From Streptomyces fructofermentans (GTDB taxonomy: Bacteria; Actinomycetota; Actinomycetes; Streptomycetales; Streptomycetaceae): a stretch of 64,000 bases of DNA. The notes under the pieces are model-generated. The model searched no databases. It was not told where the DNA came from and was given only the letters and a program-made list of their open reading frames with translations. The stretch lies in the NCBI RefSeq assembly GCF_014651055.1, contig NZ_BMWD01000027.1:62151-126150 (forward strand), in the 5' to 3' direction. Shown here piece after piece: positions 51,880-60,728 of the stretch. Positions within the stretch are counted from its first letter, which is position 1. Each line of letters begins with the position of its first letter. The position numbers and the translations under genes were made by a program.

Positions 51880-52830
51880 TGCCGCACGCCCACCGCCCGG
51901 ATGACCTCCTGCGTCACGGAACCGCCGCGGTCCTCGCGCGCCCGAGGCCCGCGGCGACACGTGCCGGGCGACACGTGCCGGGTGTCGCGGGGCACGGTCG
52001 CGGTCCCGCTCCGGGCGTGCCGGCCCGCGCCGGAGAGCGGCACGGTCCGCCACGACTTCCCGTCGTCGTCAAAGACCTCGCGTGGCCCGGCCGATGCCAC
52101 CGCGCGGCGCCGCCGCCGACCCTGGACGTGACGTGTGTGCCGTGGCCGTTGCGGTCGGCCGCCTCCTCGCCCTCGACGAAGCTCCGGGTCGCGGAGACCC
52201 TGCCCGCGAGGTCGGGATGCCCCTCGTCCACTCCCGTGTCGTGGACGGCGACGGTGACGTCCTTGCCGGTGAGCCCGGCCTCCCATGCCTCGGGGGTGCC
52301 GATGAGGGCGTTGCTTTCGGCCATCCCGGCGCGTACCCGGCCGTCCGGCCGGACCTTGTCGATCCCCTTCCGGCGGGTCGTCGCCCGCCGGAACACCCGC
52401 CCCTGGCCGGCGCCGACGCGGCGCCGCGGATGCCGGGCAGCGCGCGTGTCCGCTCGGCCCCGCGCGGGAGCGCCGCACGGCCGCTCCCGCCGCTCCCGCC
52501 GTACGTGGCGATCAACGGCAGTCCGCCGGTCGCAAGGTCGGTGAGCCCCGGCGGATCAACCCGCCCACGTCGAACAGGCGGTGGTCGAGAGTCCCCGCCC
52601 GCGGGTGGGGCAGTGCCTCGTCCGGTACGACGGTGAGGGGGCCGTTCGCGTCCTGGGTGCGGACCGCTCCAGTGGCTCCCCCGGGCCGTTCGACGGTGAG
52701 CGTCCTGCGGCAGCCGGGCCTCCGGAGTCCCGGGTGCCGGCCCGTGCCGCGGGGAGCGGTGCCAGGACGAGGGCGGCCGACGCGAGCGCCGCCCGCGTCC
52801 CGCGGTCCTCCGGTCATCCGTGCGTCTCCT
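51880..52830 (-). pseudogene. Degraded secreted subtilisin-like (S8) protease
   Basis: Pieces of one Streptomyces S8 protease lie in order on the minus strand but in different frames. At about 52820-52720 a signal-peptide-like ALASAALVLAPLPAARA; at about 52700-52545 the propeptide text GPLTVVPDEALPHPRAG and LDHRLFDVGGLI; at about 52545-52430, shifted, GGLPLIATYGG and RTRALPGIRGAA; at about 52395-52120, shifted again, the catalytic Asp region VAVHDTGVDEGHPDLAGRV and the His region NGHGTHV; then, after loss of the rest of the catalytic domain including the Ser region, a C-terminal remnant DDDGKSWRTVPL and VTQEVIRAVGV ending near 51885. At least three frameshifts and a large internal deletion are needed. 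The live gene would encode about 1000 residues. No function is expected. Confidence 0.8.
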
Positions 52831-53066
52831 CGTTCTCCTCGTCGTCGCCGCCGGCGGACCGGCACCGGGTGGGGACGGTCCGCGGGTGCCGCGACGAGTG
52901 TCGGGGGCCGGTGTCGCCGTGGTGGTGCCGTGCCCGGCGGGAAGCTGACCCGGCGGATTTCCGCCAGAGGACCGGTGGACGACCCGTGGAAACGGCGACA
53001 CGGACAAGTACCGTCCGTGACAATGGGGTTGGTCATCGGTTACGAGCACGGGGGTTTTGGCACGTC

Positions 53067-53417
53067 ATGGAAGGCTTGGTGGAGTTCAAGACCGACGACG
53101 GCACTCTCGTCGTCGTCGAGGGCGCCGAGGACGAGTCGGGCTCCCGCCTGGTCGCGCGGGACGACGGATCGTTGCGGGCGACCCGTACGTTCGAGGACTC
53201 CCTCGACGGGGTGCGGGCGGCCGCCGCCTCGGCGCTGCGCGTCTTCCGGGACGGCTCACTGGCGCCCGACTCGGTGGAGATCGAGTTCGGGGTGAAACTC
53301 ACGGCCGAGGCCGGGGCGTTGATCGCGAAGGGCGCGGCCGAGGCGCATCTCGTGGTCAAGCTCTCCTGGTCGCCGGGGTCGCCGGACGGTTCTCCGGAGG
53401 CCGCCCCGCGGTCATGA
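53067..53417 (+). CDS. Trypco1-like (CU044_2847 family) protein
   Basis: A 116-residue protein of the trypsin-co-occurring domain 1 (CU044_2847) type, a small beta-rich domain found next to trypsin-like conflict-system proteases. Typical stretches are MEGLVEFKTDDGTLVVVE, an acidic middle, and the conserved SVEIEFGVKLTAEAGALIAKGAAEAHLVVKL region (given here in outline, residues about 70-102). ATG 53067 is chosen; GTG 53079 behind GGAAGG is possible. Its stop overlaps the protease start by four bases (ATGA). It is probably an adaptor or substrate-like partner of the protease (family knowledge plus inference). Confidence 0.82.
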   Translation: MEGLVEFKTDDGTLVVVEGAEDESGSRLVARDDGSLRATRTFEDSLDGVRAAAASALRVFRDGSLAPDSVEIEFGVKLTAEAGALIAKGAAEAHLVVKLSWSPGSPDGSPEAAPRS

Positions 53418-55246
53418 CCAGCGCTTCCTGGCAGACGAGAATCAGCTGCGGGCGGGACGTCGGCGCCGGCTTCCTGGTCACGGAACGGCATGTGCTGACG
53501 TGCGCCCATGTGGTCGCCCGCGGCGGCGAGGAGCCGGTCGGCGTGTCCTTCGCGCACGGCGGCGAACAGGACGTGCCCGCCCGGGTGGTGGCGCACGGCG
53601 GCTGGGACGGCCGCGAGACCGACCCGGGCGATCTGGCGGTGCTGGAGCTGGACCGTCCGGTGCCCTGGCGGCCCGCGGAGTTCGCGGCGCCCTCCGACGC
53701 GTACGGCGATCCGCCGCGCAGACTCCTCGCGTACGGCTTCCCGAAGCGTCACGACGAGGGGACGCTCGCCGAATACCGCGCCACCGCACCCCAGTTGATC
53801 GCCGGCGAATGGGTGCAGCTGGAGGCCTGGGCCGCGCACGGGCAGCCGCTGGCACCCGGCTTCAGCGGAGCCGCGGTGACCCTGGCGGACAGCGGGCGGG
53901 TGGTGGGCATGGTCTCCGCCGCGGCCCGCAGCCCGGAGATCCGCAACGGACGGATGCTGCCCGCCCAGGTCATGGCGCGGTACTGGCCGCGGCTCGGCGA
54001 GCTGATCCCGACGCCGGAGTACGACCGCGCGGACAAGGAGCGGCTGCGGCACCTGGTCGAAGCCGCGCAGGGGCGCGGTCCGCGGGGGCACGGCCACGAG
54101 GGCCGCTGCGACACGGCAGACCCGCCGGGACCGGGCGGCGGCGGTTCGCGGGCCGTCCTGGAGTGCGGCCCCGAGCGCCTGTACCTCGACGCGGTCGGGC
54201 CGCTCGGGCCTCCGTTGCCGCCGCTCGGCTTCGGCTCGCTGTGGGACGCCGCCTGGTACCTCCTCTCGGAGGTGCCCGACCCCGCCGCCGTCGCCCGGTT
54301 CGCGGTGCGGCTGGCCGACTTCGTGGACGACATGCGCACCCGCGCGGAGCTGCGCGCCTGGCCCGCGCCGGCCCGGGCCCGCCGCGCCGACCCGGCTCCC
54401 CCGGCCCCGCCCGCCGTCGCGCGCGACGCCGTGCGCTGGTCGCCGATCCTCGTCGAGATCGCGCCGAGCGGCTCCGGCGACGGCCACTTCCTGGTCGAGG
54501 TCTGCGCCTACACGGGCCGGCACCGCCGGGTGGTGGGCCAGCGCCGGCTGCCGGTCGACCGGGTACGCGCCTACGCGCTGGAGCGGATCGACGAGGCGTA
54601 CCGCGAACTGGAGCCGGGCGCACGGGAGTTGATTGCCTTCGTACTGCCGCGCCGCTGGCTCAACGCGGATGTGGCGCAGTGGCAGCGCAGCGCCGACGAC
54701 GACAGTCCGCTCGGTTCCTTCGCACCGCTCGTCGTGATGGACCTGGAGCGGCGGCGCAGCGGCGGACTCCAGCACAAGCTGCGCCAGAAGTGGCGGTACC
54801 TGGACGAGCGGCCCGCGCCCCGGCTGCACCGCATCGACTGCTGGGCCGTCGGCCAGGACCAGGTGAAACTGACCGTCGGACTGCGCCGGGACGCCGACAT
54901 GGTCGGCTTCGCCGCGCCGCCGCGAGCCGACGGCGTCAGACGGCTCTTCCAGGCGGGGCTGAACGCGGCGGTACCCGTGATGGTGTGGCCGCGCACGGGC
55001 TGCCGCGGCGAGCACCGGTGCGGCGGGTCCGCCGACTGCCGGGGCTCGACGTTCCTCGACCGGCTCACCGAGCACCTCGCCGGCCTGCCGGCCCGTGAAC
55101 TCCCCTCCTACGTACACGCGTTGCGCGAGACGGCGTACGCGTCCGAGGCCCGGGAGCCGCACTGGGCGTACGACCTGGCGCTGCTGTGGGAGGACCCCGA
55201 GAGCCTGCCCGACCCCGTCGGACATCTGCACGACCCCGTTGGCTGA
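53414..55246 (+). CDS. Trypsin-like protease fused to VMAP-C domain
   Basis: A 610-residue cytoplasmic protein. Residues 1-190 are a trypsin-like protease with the triad visible as His32 (LTCAHVV), Asp73 (PGDLAVLEL) and Ser151 (APGFSGAAV). The remainder, about 330-600, matches the C-terminal domain of vWA-MoxR-associated proteins: IAFVLPRRWLNADVAQW near 410, the PLVVMDLERR segment near 440, VPVMVWPRTGC with a Cys-rich patch CRGEHRCGGSADC near 525-540, and LLWEDPESLPDPVG at the end. No signal peptide, so the protease works inside the cell, as expected of a conflict-system effector that must be held inactive until triggered. Coupled to the Trypco1 gene and 37 bases upstream of the MoxR gene. 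Confidence 0.87.
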   Translation: MTSASWQTRISCGRDVGAGFLVTERHVLTCAHVVARGGEEPVGVSFAHGGEQDVPARVVAHGGWDGRETDPGDLAVLELDRPVPWRPAEFAAPSDAYGDPPRRLLAYGFPKRHDEGTLAEYRATAPQLIAGEWVQLEAWAAHGQPLAPGFSGAAVTLADSGRVVGMVSAAARSPEIRNGRMLPAQVMARYWPRLGELIPTPEYDRADKERLRHLVEAAQGRGPRGHGHEGRCDTADPPGPGGGGSRAVLECGPERLYLDAVGPLGPPLPPLGFGSLWDAAWYLLSEVPDPAAVARFAVRLADFVDDMRTRAELRAWPAPARARRADPAPPAPPAVARDAVRWSPILVEIAPSGSGDGHFLVEVCAYTGRHRRVVGQRRLPVDRVRAYALERIDEAYRELEPGARELIAFVLPRRWLNADVAQWQRSADDDSPLGSFAPLVVMDLERRRSGGLQHKLRQKWRYLDERPAPRLHRIDCWAVGQDQVKLTVGLRRDADMVGFAAPPRADGVRRLFQAGLNAAVPVMVWPRTGCRGEHRCGGSADCRGSTFLDRLTEHLAGLPARELPSYVHALRETAYASEAREPHWAYDLALLWEDPESLPDPVGHLHDPVG

Positions 55247-55283
55247 GGCCCCGGCCGCCCGCCGGAACACGTTCGGAGAGACC

Positions 55284-56318
55284 ATGTCCCTGTGGCCCGT
55301 CTACACGGGTACGAGCGAGCCGCACGACGGCATCGCGGAGCTGCCCGCTCCACCGCCCTGGCGCGACTTCGACGGCGGCCCGGAGCTGGCGACCCCCGCC
55401 GAGGACGACGACTCCTCGGCGGCGTCCCCGGACCGCCGGCACCGCGCCCGCACCTACCGCCCCACCGACCGGGCCGTCCAGCTCGTCAACGCGGCCCTGT
55501 ACCTGCGCCGCCCGCTGCTGGTGTCGGGCCCGCCGGGCAGCGGCAAGTCGAGCCTCGCGTACGCGGTGGCCAGGGAGCTGCGGCTCGGGCCCGTCCTGCG
55601 CTGGAACATCACCAGCCGCACCACGCTCCACGACGGCCTCTACCAGTACGACCCGCTGTCCCGGCTGTACGCCGCCGGGCAGGCGGCCGCGCGCGAGGCG
55701 GCCCCGGACGACCGGGTGCCGCCCGGCGGCGAGTTGCAGGACCACCTGCGGCTGGGCCCGCTCGGCACCGCGCTGCTCCCCTACGGCCGGCCGCGGGCCC
55801 TGCTGATCGACGAGATCGACAAGTGCGACCTGGACCTGCCCAACGACCTCCTCAACATCCTGGAGGAGGGCCAGTACGAGATCCCGGAGCTGGTCCGCGC
55901 CGCCCGGCACACCCCTTCGGCCGAGGTCATGGTCGACGGGACCGACGAACGGGCCGAGGTCGCGCGCGGCCGGGTCCGCTGCCGCGCCTTCCCGTTCGTG
56001 GTGCTCACCAGCAACGGCGAGCGCGAGTTCCCGCCCGCGTTCCTGCGCCGCTGCGTGCGCCTGGAGTTGCACCAGCCGCGCGGCGCCCAACTGGAGCGCA
56101 TCGTCCGGGCCCACCTGGGCGAGCCCGACGGGTACGCGCGCGAACTGATCGACCGGTTCCTGTCCAGGGGGACCGACGGGGAGCTGGCCACGGACCAGTT
56201 GCTCAACGCGATCTACCTGACGGGGGCGGCCGGGATCGACGCGGCGTCGCGCGACGAACTCGCGGAGCAGCTCATGCCGTACCTCAGCCGCACGGGGGAC
56301 GAACCGGATGCCTTCTGA
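55284..56318 (+). CDS. MoxR-family AAA+ ATPase
   Basis: A 344-residue AAA+ ATPase of the MoxR class. Walker A is SGPPGSGKSS at residues 81-90, Walker B LLIDEIDK at 173-180, sensor 1 LTSN at 241-244, and a candidate arginine finger at RRC 255-257. The 60-residue N-terminal extension is acidic. MoxR proteins work as hexamers with vWA partners to remodel or assemble complexes. ATG 55284 has GGAGAG just upstream; the conserved protein begins there. It overlaps the next gene by 11 bases and lies between the protease and the SAV_2336-type protein, which fits a three-part VMAP system. Confidence 0.9.
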   Translation: MSLWPVYTGTSEPHDGIAELPAPPPWRDFDGGPELATPAEDDDSSAASPDRRHRARTYRPTDRAVQLVNAALYLRRPLLVSGPPGSGKSSLAYAVARELRLGPVLRWNITSRTTLHDGLYQYDPLSRLYAAGQAAAREAAPDDRVPPGGELQDHLRLGPLGTALLPYGRPRALLIDEIDKCDLDLPNDLLNILEEGQYEIPELVRAARHTPSAEVMVDGTDERAEVARGRVRCRAFPFVVLTSNGEREFPPAFLRRCVRLELHQPRGAQLERIVRAHLGEPDGYARELIDRFLSRGTDGELATDQLLNAIYLTGAAGIDAASRDELAEQLMPYLSRTGDEPDAF

Positions 56319-59300
56319 GCCCGGCGGCCCGTCCGGACCCGGCCCGACCGACCCCGGACCGACCGACCGGGGTCAGTCCGACCGCGGCCCGACCGACCCC
56401 GGTCCGACCGGACGCGGCCCGGACACGGGACGCGACCGGGGCCCCGGACCGGGCGCGGGACCCGGCGCGGGACGGAACGCGGTCGCCGGAGCGGTCGGGG
56501 AGCGCGACCCGGGCGCCGGACCCGGTCCGGGACGGAGTCCGGGCGCGGGACCGGGGTCCCCTGCCGCCGGGAGCGCCGGGGGTGCCGGGGCCCCGGCCGA
56601 GCCGGGGGCCGGAGTGGCGCGGCTCACCCGGGTGCTCGCCGGGGCACGCGGCGCGGGCGGTGAGGGGCCTGGGCCCGCCCCCGCGGAACTCGCCGAACTG
56701 CTCTGGCTGGCAGGGCACATGAAGGCCCCCGCCGAGCACGGGCCCGCCGTCCCGCCGGCTCCTCCCGCCCCCGGGGCGCCGCCGCCGGCCGACGGCCCGG
56801 AAACGCCGCCCGGGCCGGGGAGCACCCCTCCCGGCCACGGTCCGGCGGCCCCGCAGGACGTACGGGACCCGCGGGGCTCACAGGACGCGCACGATTCGCG
56901 AGCCCCGCGGGACCGGGCGGACCCGTCCGGTCGCCCCGACCGCCGGGTGCCGCTGCGGCTGCCCGGCACCCGGGACCCCCGCGGGCGCGGCGGCCCGTAC
57001 TCCTCGCTCCTCGCCCCCGCGCCGCCGATGCTGCCCCACCCGCTGGCACTCCAGCGCTCCCTGCGCCCGCTCAAACGACGGGTGCCGGCCCCGCGCGGCC
57101 GGGAACTCGACGAGACGGCGACGGCGCACCGGATCGCCCGCCTCGGAGCGGCGCCGCAGTGGTGGCTGCCCGTGCTGCGCCCGCTGACCGAGCGCTGGCT
57201 GACCCTCCACCTCGTCCACGACACCGGGCCGACCATGCCCGTCTGGGCGCCCCTGCTCCGCGAACTGCGCGCGGCGCTGGCCCAGTCGGGCATCTTCCGC
57301 ACGGTCGAGACGCACCGGCTGGAGACCGACGGCACGGTACGCCGGCCGGGCTCGCAGGAGGCGTACGCCGACGGCCGCACGGTGACCCTCGTCGTCAGCG
57401 ACTGCGTGGGCCCGCAGTGGCGGGACGGCCGGGCGGGCGGACGCTGGTACGCCACCCTGCGGCGCTGGGCGGCACGGATGCCGGTGGCCCTGGTCCAGCC
57501 GCTGCCCGAACGCCTGTGGCGCACCACCGCGCTGCCGGTCACCACCGCGCGGATCAGCGCTCCGTCGCCCGCCGCGCCCAACTCCGCGTACACCGTGGAC
57601 GCGTACGCCGTCGACGACCCGCCGCCCGGCACGCTCCCGCTGCCCGTCCTGGAACCCTCGGCGCCCTGGCTGGCCAACTGGTCCGCGCTCGTGGCCGGCG
57701 GGAGCGGGCTGCCCGGCGCAATCGGCCTGCTGGACACCGCTCCGCCGCCCGCGCCGGTCGACGCGGCGGGCCGGGGCGACGTCGAGCGGCTGTCCCCCGA
57801 GGAACTCCTGCTGCGGTTCCGCTCCCTCGCCTCTCCCGAGGCCTTCCGGCTCGCCGGGCATCTCGCCGTCGGACCTCCGGAGCTGCCCGTGATGCGGCTG
57901 GTCCAGGCGGCGATCGAGAAGTACCCCCGGCCGCAGCACCTGGCGGAGGTGATCCTCAGCGGCGCGCTGACCGCGGTCCCCGGCCGGGCGGGCGCGTACG
58001 CCTTCCGGCCGGGCGTACGGGAGCTGCTGCTGCGGACCCTGCCGCGCACCGCGCACGGGCGGACCTCGGAACTCCTGGCCCGGGTCGGGGCGTCGATCGA
58101 CGCGCGGGCGGGCATGGCCGCCGGGGACTTCCGGGTGGCGGTGCCGGGAGCCGGGGGGTTGAGCGCCGAAGGCGAGCCGTTCGCCGCGGTCCGGGAGGAG
58201 AGCGTCCGGCGCATGGGCGGTTCGCCGCCGGGCCCCGGGCTCGTGCTCGGCAGGTACCGGCTCGTACGGCGTCTCGGGCGCGGCAGGCAGGTCGTGCTCG
58301 CGCAGGACACCAGGGTGGACCGGCTCGTCGCGGTGTACGCGTACACGGGGGTGGACCCCGAGCGGTTCCTGCGGGACGCGCGGGCCCTCGCGGAGGTGGG
58401 GCACCCTAACGTGCCGACCGTCCACGACTTCGGCGTCGAGGGCGCGACGGCCCACCTCGTCACGGAGTTCGTGGAGGGGCTCAGCGTGGCCGAGCTCACC
58501 GCGGAGGGGGGCTTCCAGCTGCCGTTCGCCCTGCTCGCACCGCTGGCACGGCAGGTCGCGCAGGCGCTGGACGCCGTGCACGCGCGGGGCCTCACGCACG
58601 GCGGGTTCACACCGAACGGCCTGCTCGTGCGCCCGGACGGCACGGTGAAGATCACCCACTTCGCGCTGGGCGCCGCGTCCGCGCGGGACGCGACCGACGA
58701 TCTCGCCGGCTTCGGCCATCTGCTGAAGGAGCTGGCGGAGGGCGAGCCGGGCGGCGAACTGGGCGGGGTCCCCAGCCGGTTCCGCCCGCTGTTCGGCGAC
58801 GCCGTCACACCGCTCACCTCGGCCGACCCGGCAGCCCGGCGGCGCGGCCAGGACCTCCTGCTCAGCCCGTCCTACGCGCAGGCCCTGGAGGCGGTCGCCG
58901 CCGACCGGTACCGCTACCGGCTGCTCGGCCCGGTGCGGATCAGCCGGGGAGGGGACGCGCTGCGCGCCCGCCCGCCCCGTGAGCAGGCCCTGCTGGCCAT
59001 GCTGCTGCTGCGGCAGGGCCGGACCGTCACGCACGAGGAGCTGACCCTCGGGCTGTGGGGCCGGACGCCGCCGCAGCGCGCCGCCCGCCTGCTGGCCGGG
59101 TACGCCGCCGGGCTGCGCTCGGCTCTCGGCCCGGGGGTCGTGGCCACCACGTCCGGCGGATACGCCCTGCACGCGGGCCCGCACTGCGTCGACGTGGACC
59201 GCTGCGACGGACTGGTCGCGCGGGCGCGGTCCCACCGGGACGCCGGGGACCCGGTGTCCGCCCGTGCCGCCGTCCAGGACGCGCTCAGCCTGTGGGCGGG

Positions 59301-60378
59301 CGACCCCGTCGACGGGGTGCCGGGCCCCGCCGCCGAGACGACCCGTGGCCGGCTGCGCGCCCTGCGCCTCACGCTGTGCGTCCTGCGCGCCGAACTCGAC
59401 CTGGAGAACGGGGACGCCCGGCGGGCCGGCGACGACCTGGGCGACCTCCTGCGCGCGCACCCCGGACGCGAGGACATGCGCCGACTGCACCTGCTGGCCC
59501 TGCGCGCCCAGGGCCGCGTCGCCGAGGCGCTCGACTCCTACGAGGCTTACGAGGCGCGGCAGAAGGGCCGGCGCGGCGAACCCGACCCGGTGCTGCGGGA
59601 ACTCGGCCGCACCCTGCGGGACCTTCCCCGGCCCGCGGCGCGCCGGGCGACGGCGGCCCCGGCCACCGCTGCCGCCGTGCTCGCCGGCTCCTCCCATGTG
59701 CTCATCGGCTTCGACGGCCCCCTGGTGCGGCTCTACACGCGGGCGACGGAGCGGCAGGCCGTCGGGGAACTCACCGCCCTCCTCACGGAACTGACCGGCC
59801 CCGGCGCCGGCCCGGACCCCGCGCCGGTCCCTTCCGGGGGTACGCCCTTCCCGCCGCCGGAAGGGCGCTCGAACCCCCTGGACCTGCTGCGGGCGTTCGC
59901 GGACCGTCCGCAGGGGGCCGATCTGCGCCGCCGGCTCAACCGCATCGAGGAGCGTGCGGTGGCGGGCGCGGCGGCCACACCGTTCTCCGACGCCCTGATC
60001 ACCACGCTCGGCGCCCTCGGCCGGCGGGTCGCCGTCGTCTCGGACAACGCGCCGAGCGCCGTGTGGAAGTACCTCCAGGCCCACGGCCGGCTGACCGGAC
60101 TGGTGACCGGCGGGGTGCACGGCCGCACCGAGGACCTCACCCGGCTGATGCCGGACCCGGACTGCCTGCTGCGGGCCCTGGAGGGGCTCGGCGCGGCCCC
60201 CTCGGACGCCGTCCTCGTGGGTGCGTCCGTCGCCGAGCTGGCCGCGGCGGACGCGATCGGGCTGCGCTTCCTCGGCTACACCCGCTCGGAGCGGCACAGG
60301 CAGCGCCTGGTGCGGGCCGGCTGCACACTGACCACGTCCTCGTGGGCCCCGCTCCTGCGAGCGCTGCCCCACACCTGA
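56308..60378 (+). CDS. SAV_2336-type multidomain protein: vWA-like, pseudokinase, BTAD, dead HAD
   Basis: A 1356-residue cytoplasmic protein. Residues 1-260 are Gly/Pro-rich and mostly disordered. About 260-600 is the SAV_2336 N-terminal domain, in which LVHDTGPTMPVW (Asp305, Thr309) and LVVSDCVG (Asp365) resemble a vWA metal site. About 645-860 is a protein-kinase-like domain without catalytic residues: the Lys strand reads AVYAY, the catalytic loop HGGFTPNGLLV, and DFG is HFA. About 870-1110 is an OmpR-like winged helix with BTAD (SARP architecture). About 1130-1356 is a HAD domain with Gly1134 in place of the nucleophile Asp (IGFDGPL). It is probably a sensor and scaffold of the conflict system. 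ATG 56308 overlaps the MoxR gene by 11 bases. Confidence 0.82.
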   Translation: MPSEPGGPSGPGPTDPGPTDRGQSDRGPTDPGPTGRGPDTGRDRGPGPGAGPGAGRNAVAGAVGERDPGAGPGPGRSPGAGPGSPAAGSAGGAGAPAEPGAGVARLTRVLAGARGAGGEGPGPAPAELAELLWLAGHMKAPAEHGPAVPPAPPAPGAPPPADGPETPPGPGSTPPGHGPAAPQDVRDPRGSQDAHDSRAPRDRADPSGRPDRRVPLRLPGTRDPRGRGGPYSSLLAPAPPMLPHPLALQRSLRPLKRRVPAPRGRELDETATAHRIARLGAAPQWWLPVLRPLTERWLTLHLVHDTGPTMPVWAPLLRELRAALAQSGIFRTVETHRLETDGTVRRPGSQEAYADGRTVTLVVSDCVGPQWRDGRAGGRWYATLRRWAARMPVALVQPLPERLWRTTALPVTTARISAPSPAAPNSAYTVDAYAVDDPPPGTLPLPVLEPSAPWLANWSALVAGGSGLPGAIGLLDTAPPPAPVDAAGRGDVERLSPEELLLRFRSLASPEAFRLAGHLAVGPPELPVMRLVQAAIEKYPRPQHLAEVILSGALTAVPGRAGAYAFRPGVRELLLRTLPRTAHGRTSELLARVGASIDARAGMAAGDFRVAVPGAGGLSAEGEPFAAVREESVRRMGGSPPGPGLVLGRYRLVRRLGRGRQVVLAQDTRVDRLVAVYAYTGVDPERFLRDARALAEVGHPNVPTVHDFGVEGATAHLVTEFVEGLSVAELTAEGGFQLPFALLAPLARQVAQALDAVHARGLTHGGFTPNGLLVRPDGTVKITHFALGAASARDATDDLAGFGHLLKELAEGEPGGELGGVPSRFRPLFGDAVTPLTSADPAARRRGQDLLLSPSYAQALEAVAADRYRYRLLGPVRISRGGDALRARPPREQALLAMLLLRQGRTVTHEELTLGLWGRTPPQRAARLLAGYAAGLRSALGPGVVATTSGGYALHAGPHCVDVDRCDGLVARARSHRDAGDPVSARAAVQDALSLWAGDPVDGVPGPAAETTRGRLRALRLTLCVLRAELDLENGDARRAGDDLGDLLRAHPGREDMRRLHLLALRAQGRVAEALDSYEAYEARQKGRRGEPDPVLRELGRTLRDLPRPAARRATAAPATAAAVLAGSSHVLIGFDGPLVRLYTRATERQAVGELTALLTELTGPGAGPDPAPVPSGGTPFPPPEGRSNPLDLLRAFADRPQGADLRRRLNRIEERAVAGAAATPFSDALITTLGALGRRVAVVSDNAPSAVWKYLQAHGRLTGLVTGGVHGRTEDLTRLMPDPDCLLRALEGLGAAPSDAVLVGASVAELAAADAIGLRFLGYTRSERHRQRLVRAGCTLTTSSWAPLLRALPHT

Positions 60379-60381
60379 ACT

Positions 60382-60438
60382 CCCCCGCCCGCAGGCGGGG
60401 GACGACGGCACCCCGTGCGGCGGGCGCCCGCCGCACGG
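60382..60438. terminator. Two strong hairpins ending the conflict operon
   Basis: CCCCCGCC (60382-60389) with GGCGGGGG (60394-60401) starts just after the stop; a perfect 26-bp palindrome follows, CCGTGCGGCGGGC (60413-60425) with 60426-60438, extendable with a bulge to GGCACC/GGTGCC. The rest of the 350-base gap to 60728 is C-rich and shows no gene; a promoter for mbl must lie there or be shared. Confidence 0.75.
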
Positions 60439-60728
60439 TGCCGCTTCCGCGTGGGCCCCTCCTCGCGGGCGCCTCCCGGCCCACGTCCGGCACCCTCCCC
60501 CGGCGCCCCCGCGCGGCAGCATCCCTCCGGCCCCCTCGCCCCCGGCGCCTCTCCGGCCCCGCCCGCTCCCGGGACCACCCGTCCGGAGCCGTCCGCCCAG
60601 GACCACCCGTCCAGCGGCACCCCGCCCGGCCCTCCCCGGAAGGCGCCCCTCCGCCTCCTCCCGCACGATGCGAGAGAGGACCGCCGCCCGGCGGAGTCCC
60701 ACGGTCAGCGCTCTCGGGAGGACCCGCC

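Noticed and set aside
56878..60702. A 1274-codon minus-strand open frame opposite the SAV_2336-type gene
   Set aside because: Arg/Gly/Gln-rich shadow; the plus strand has recognisable domains and correct codon bias.
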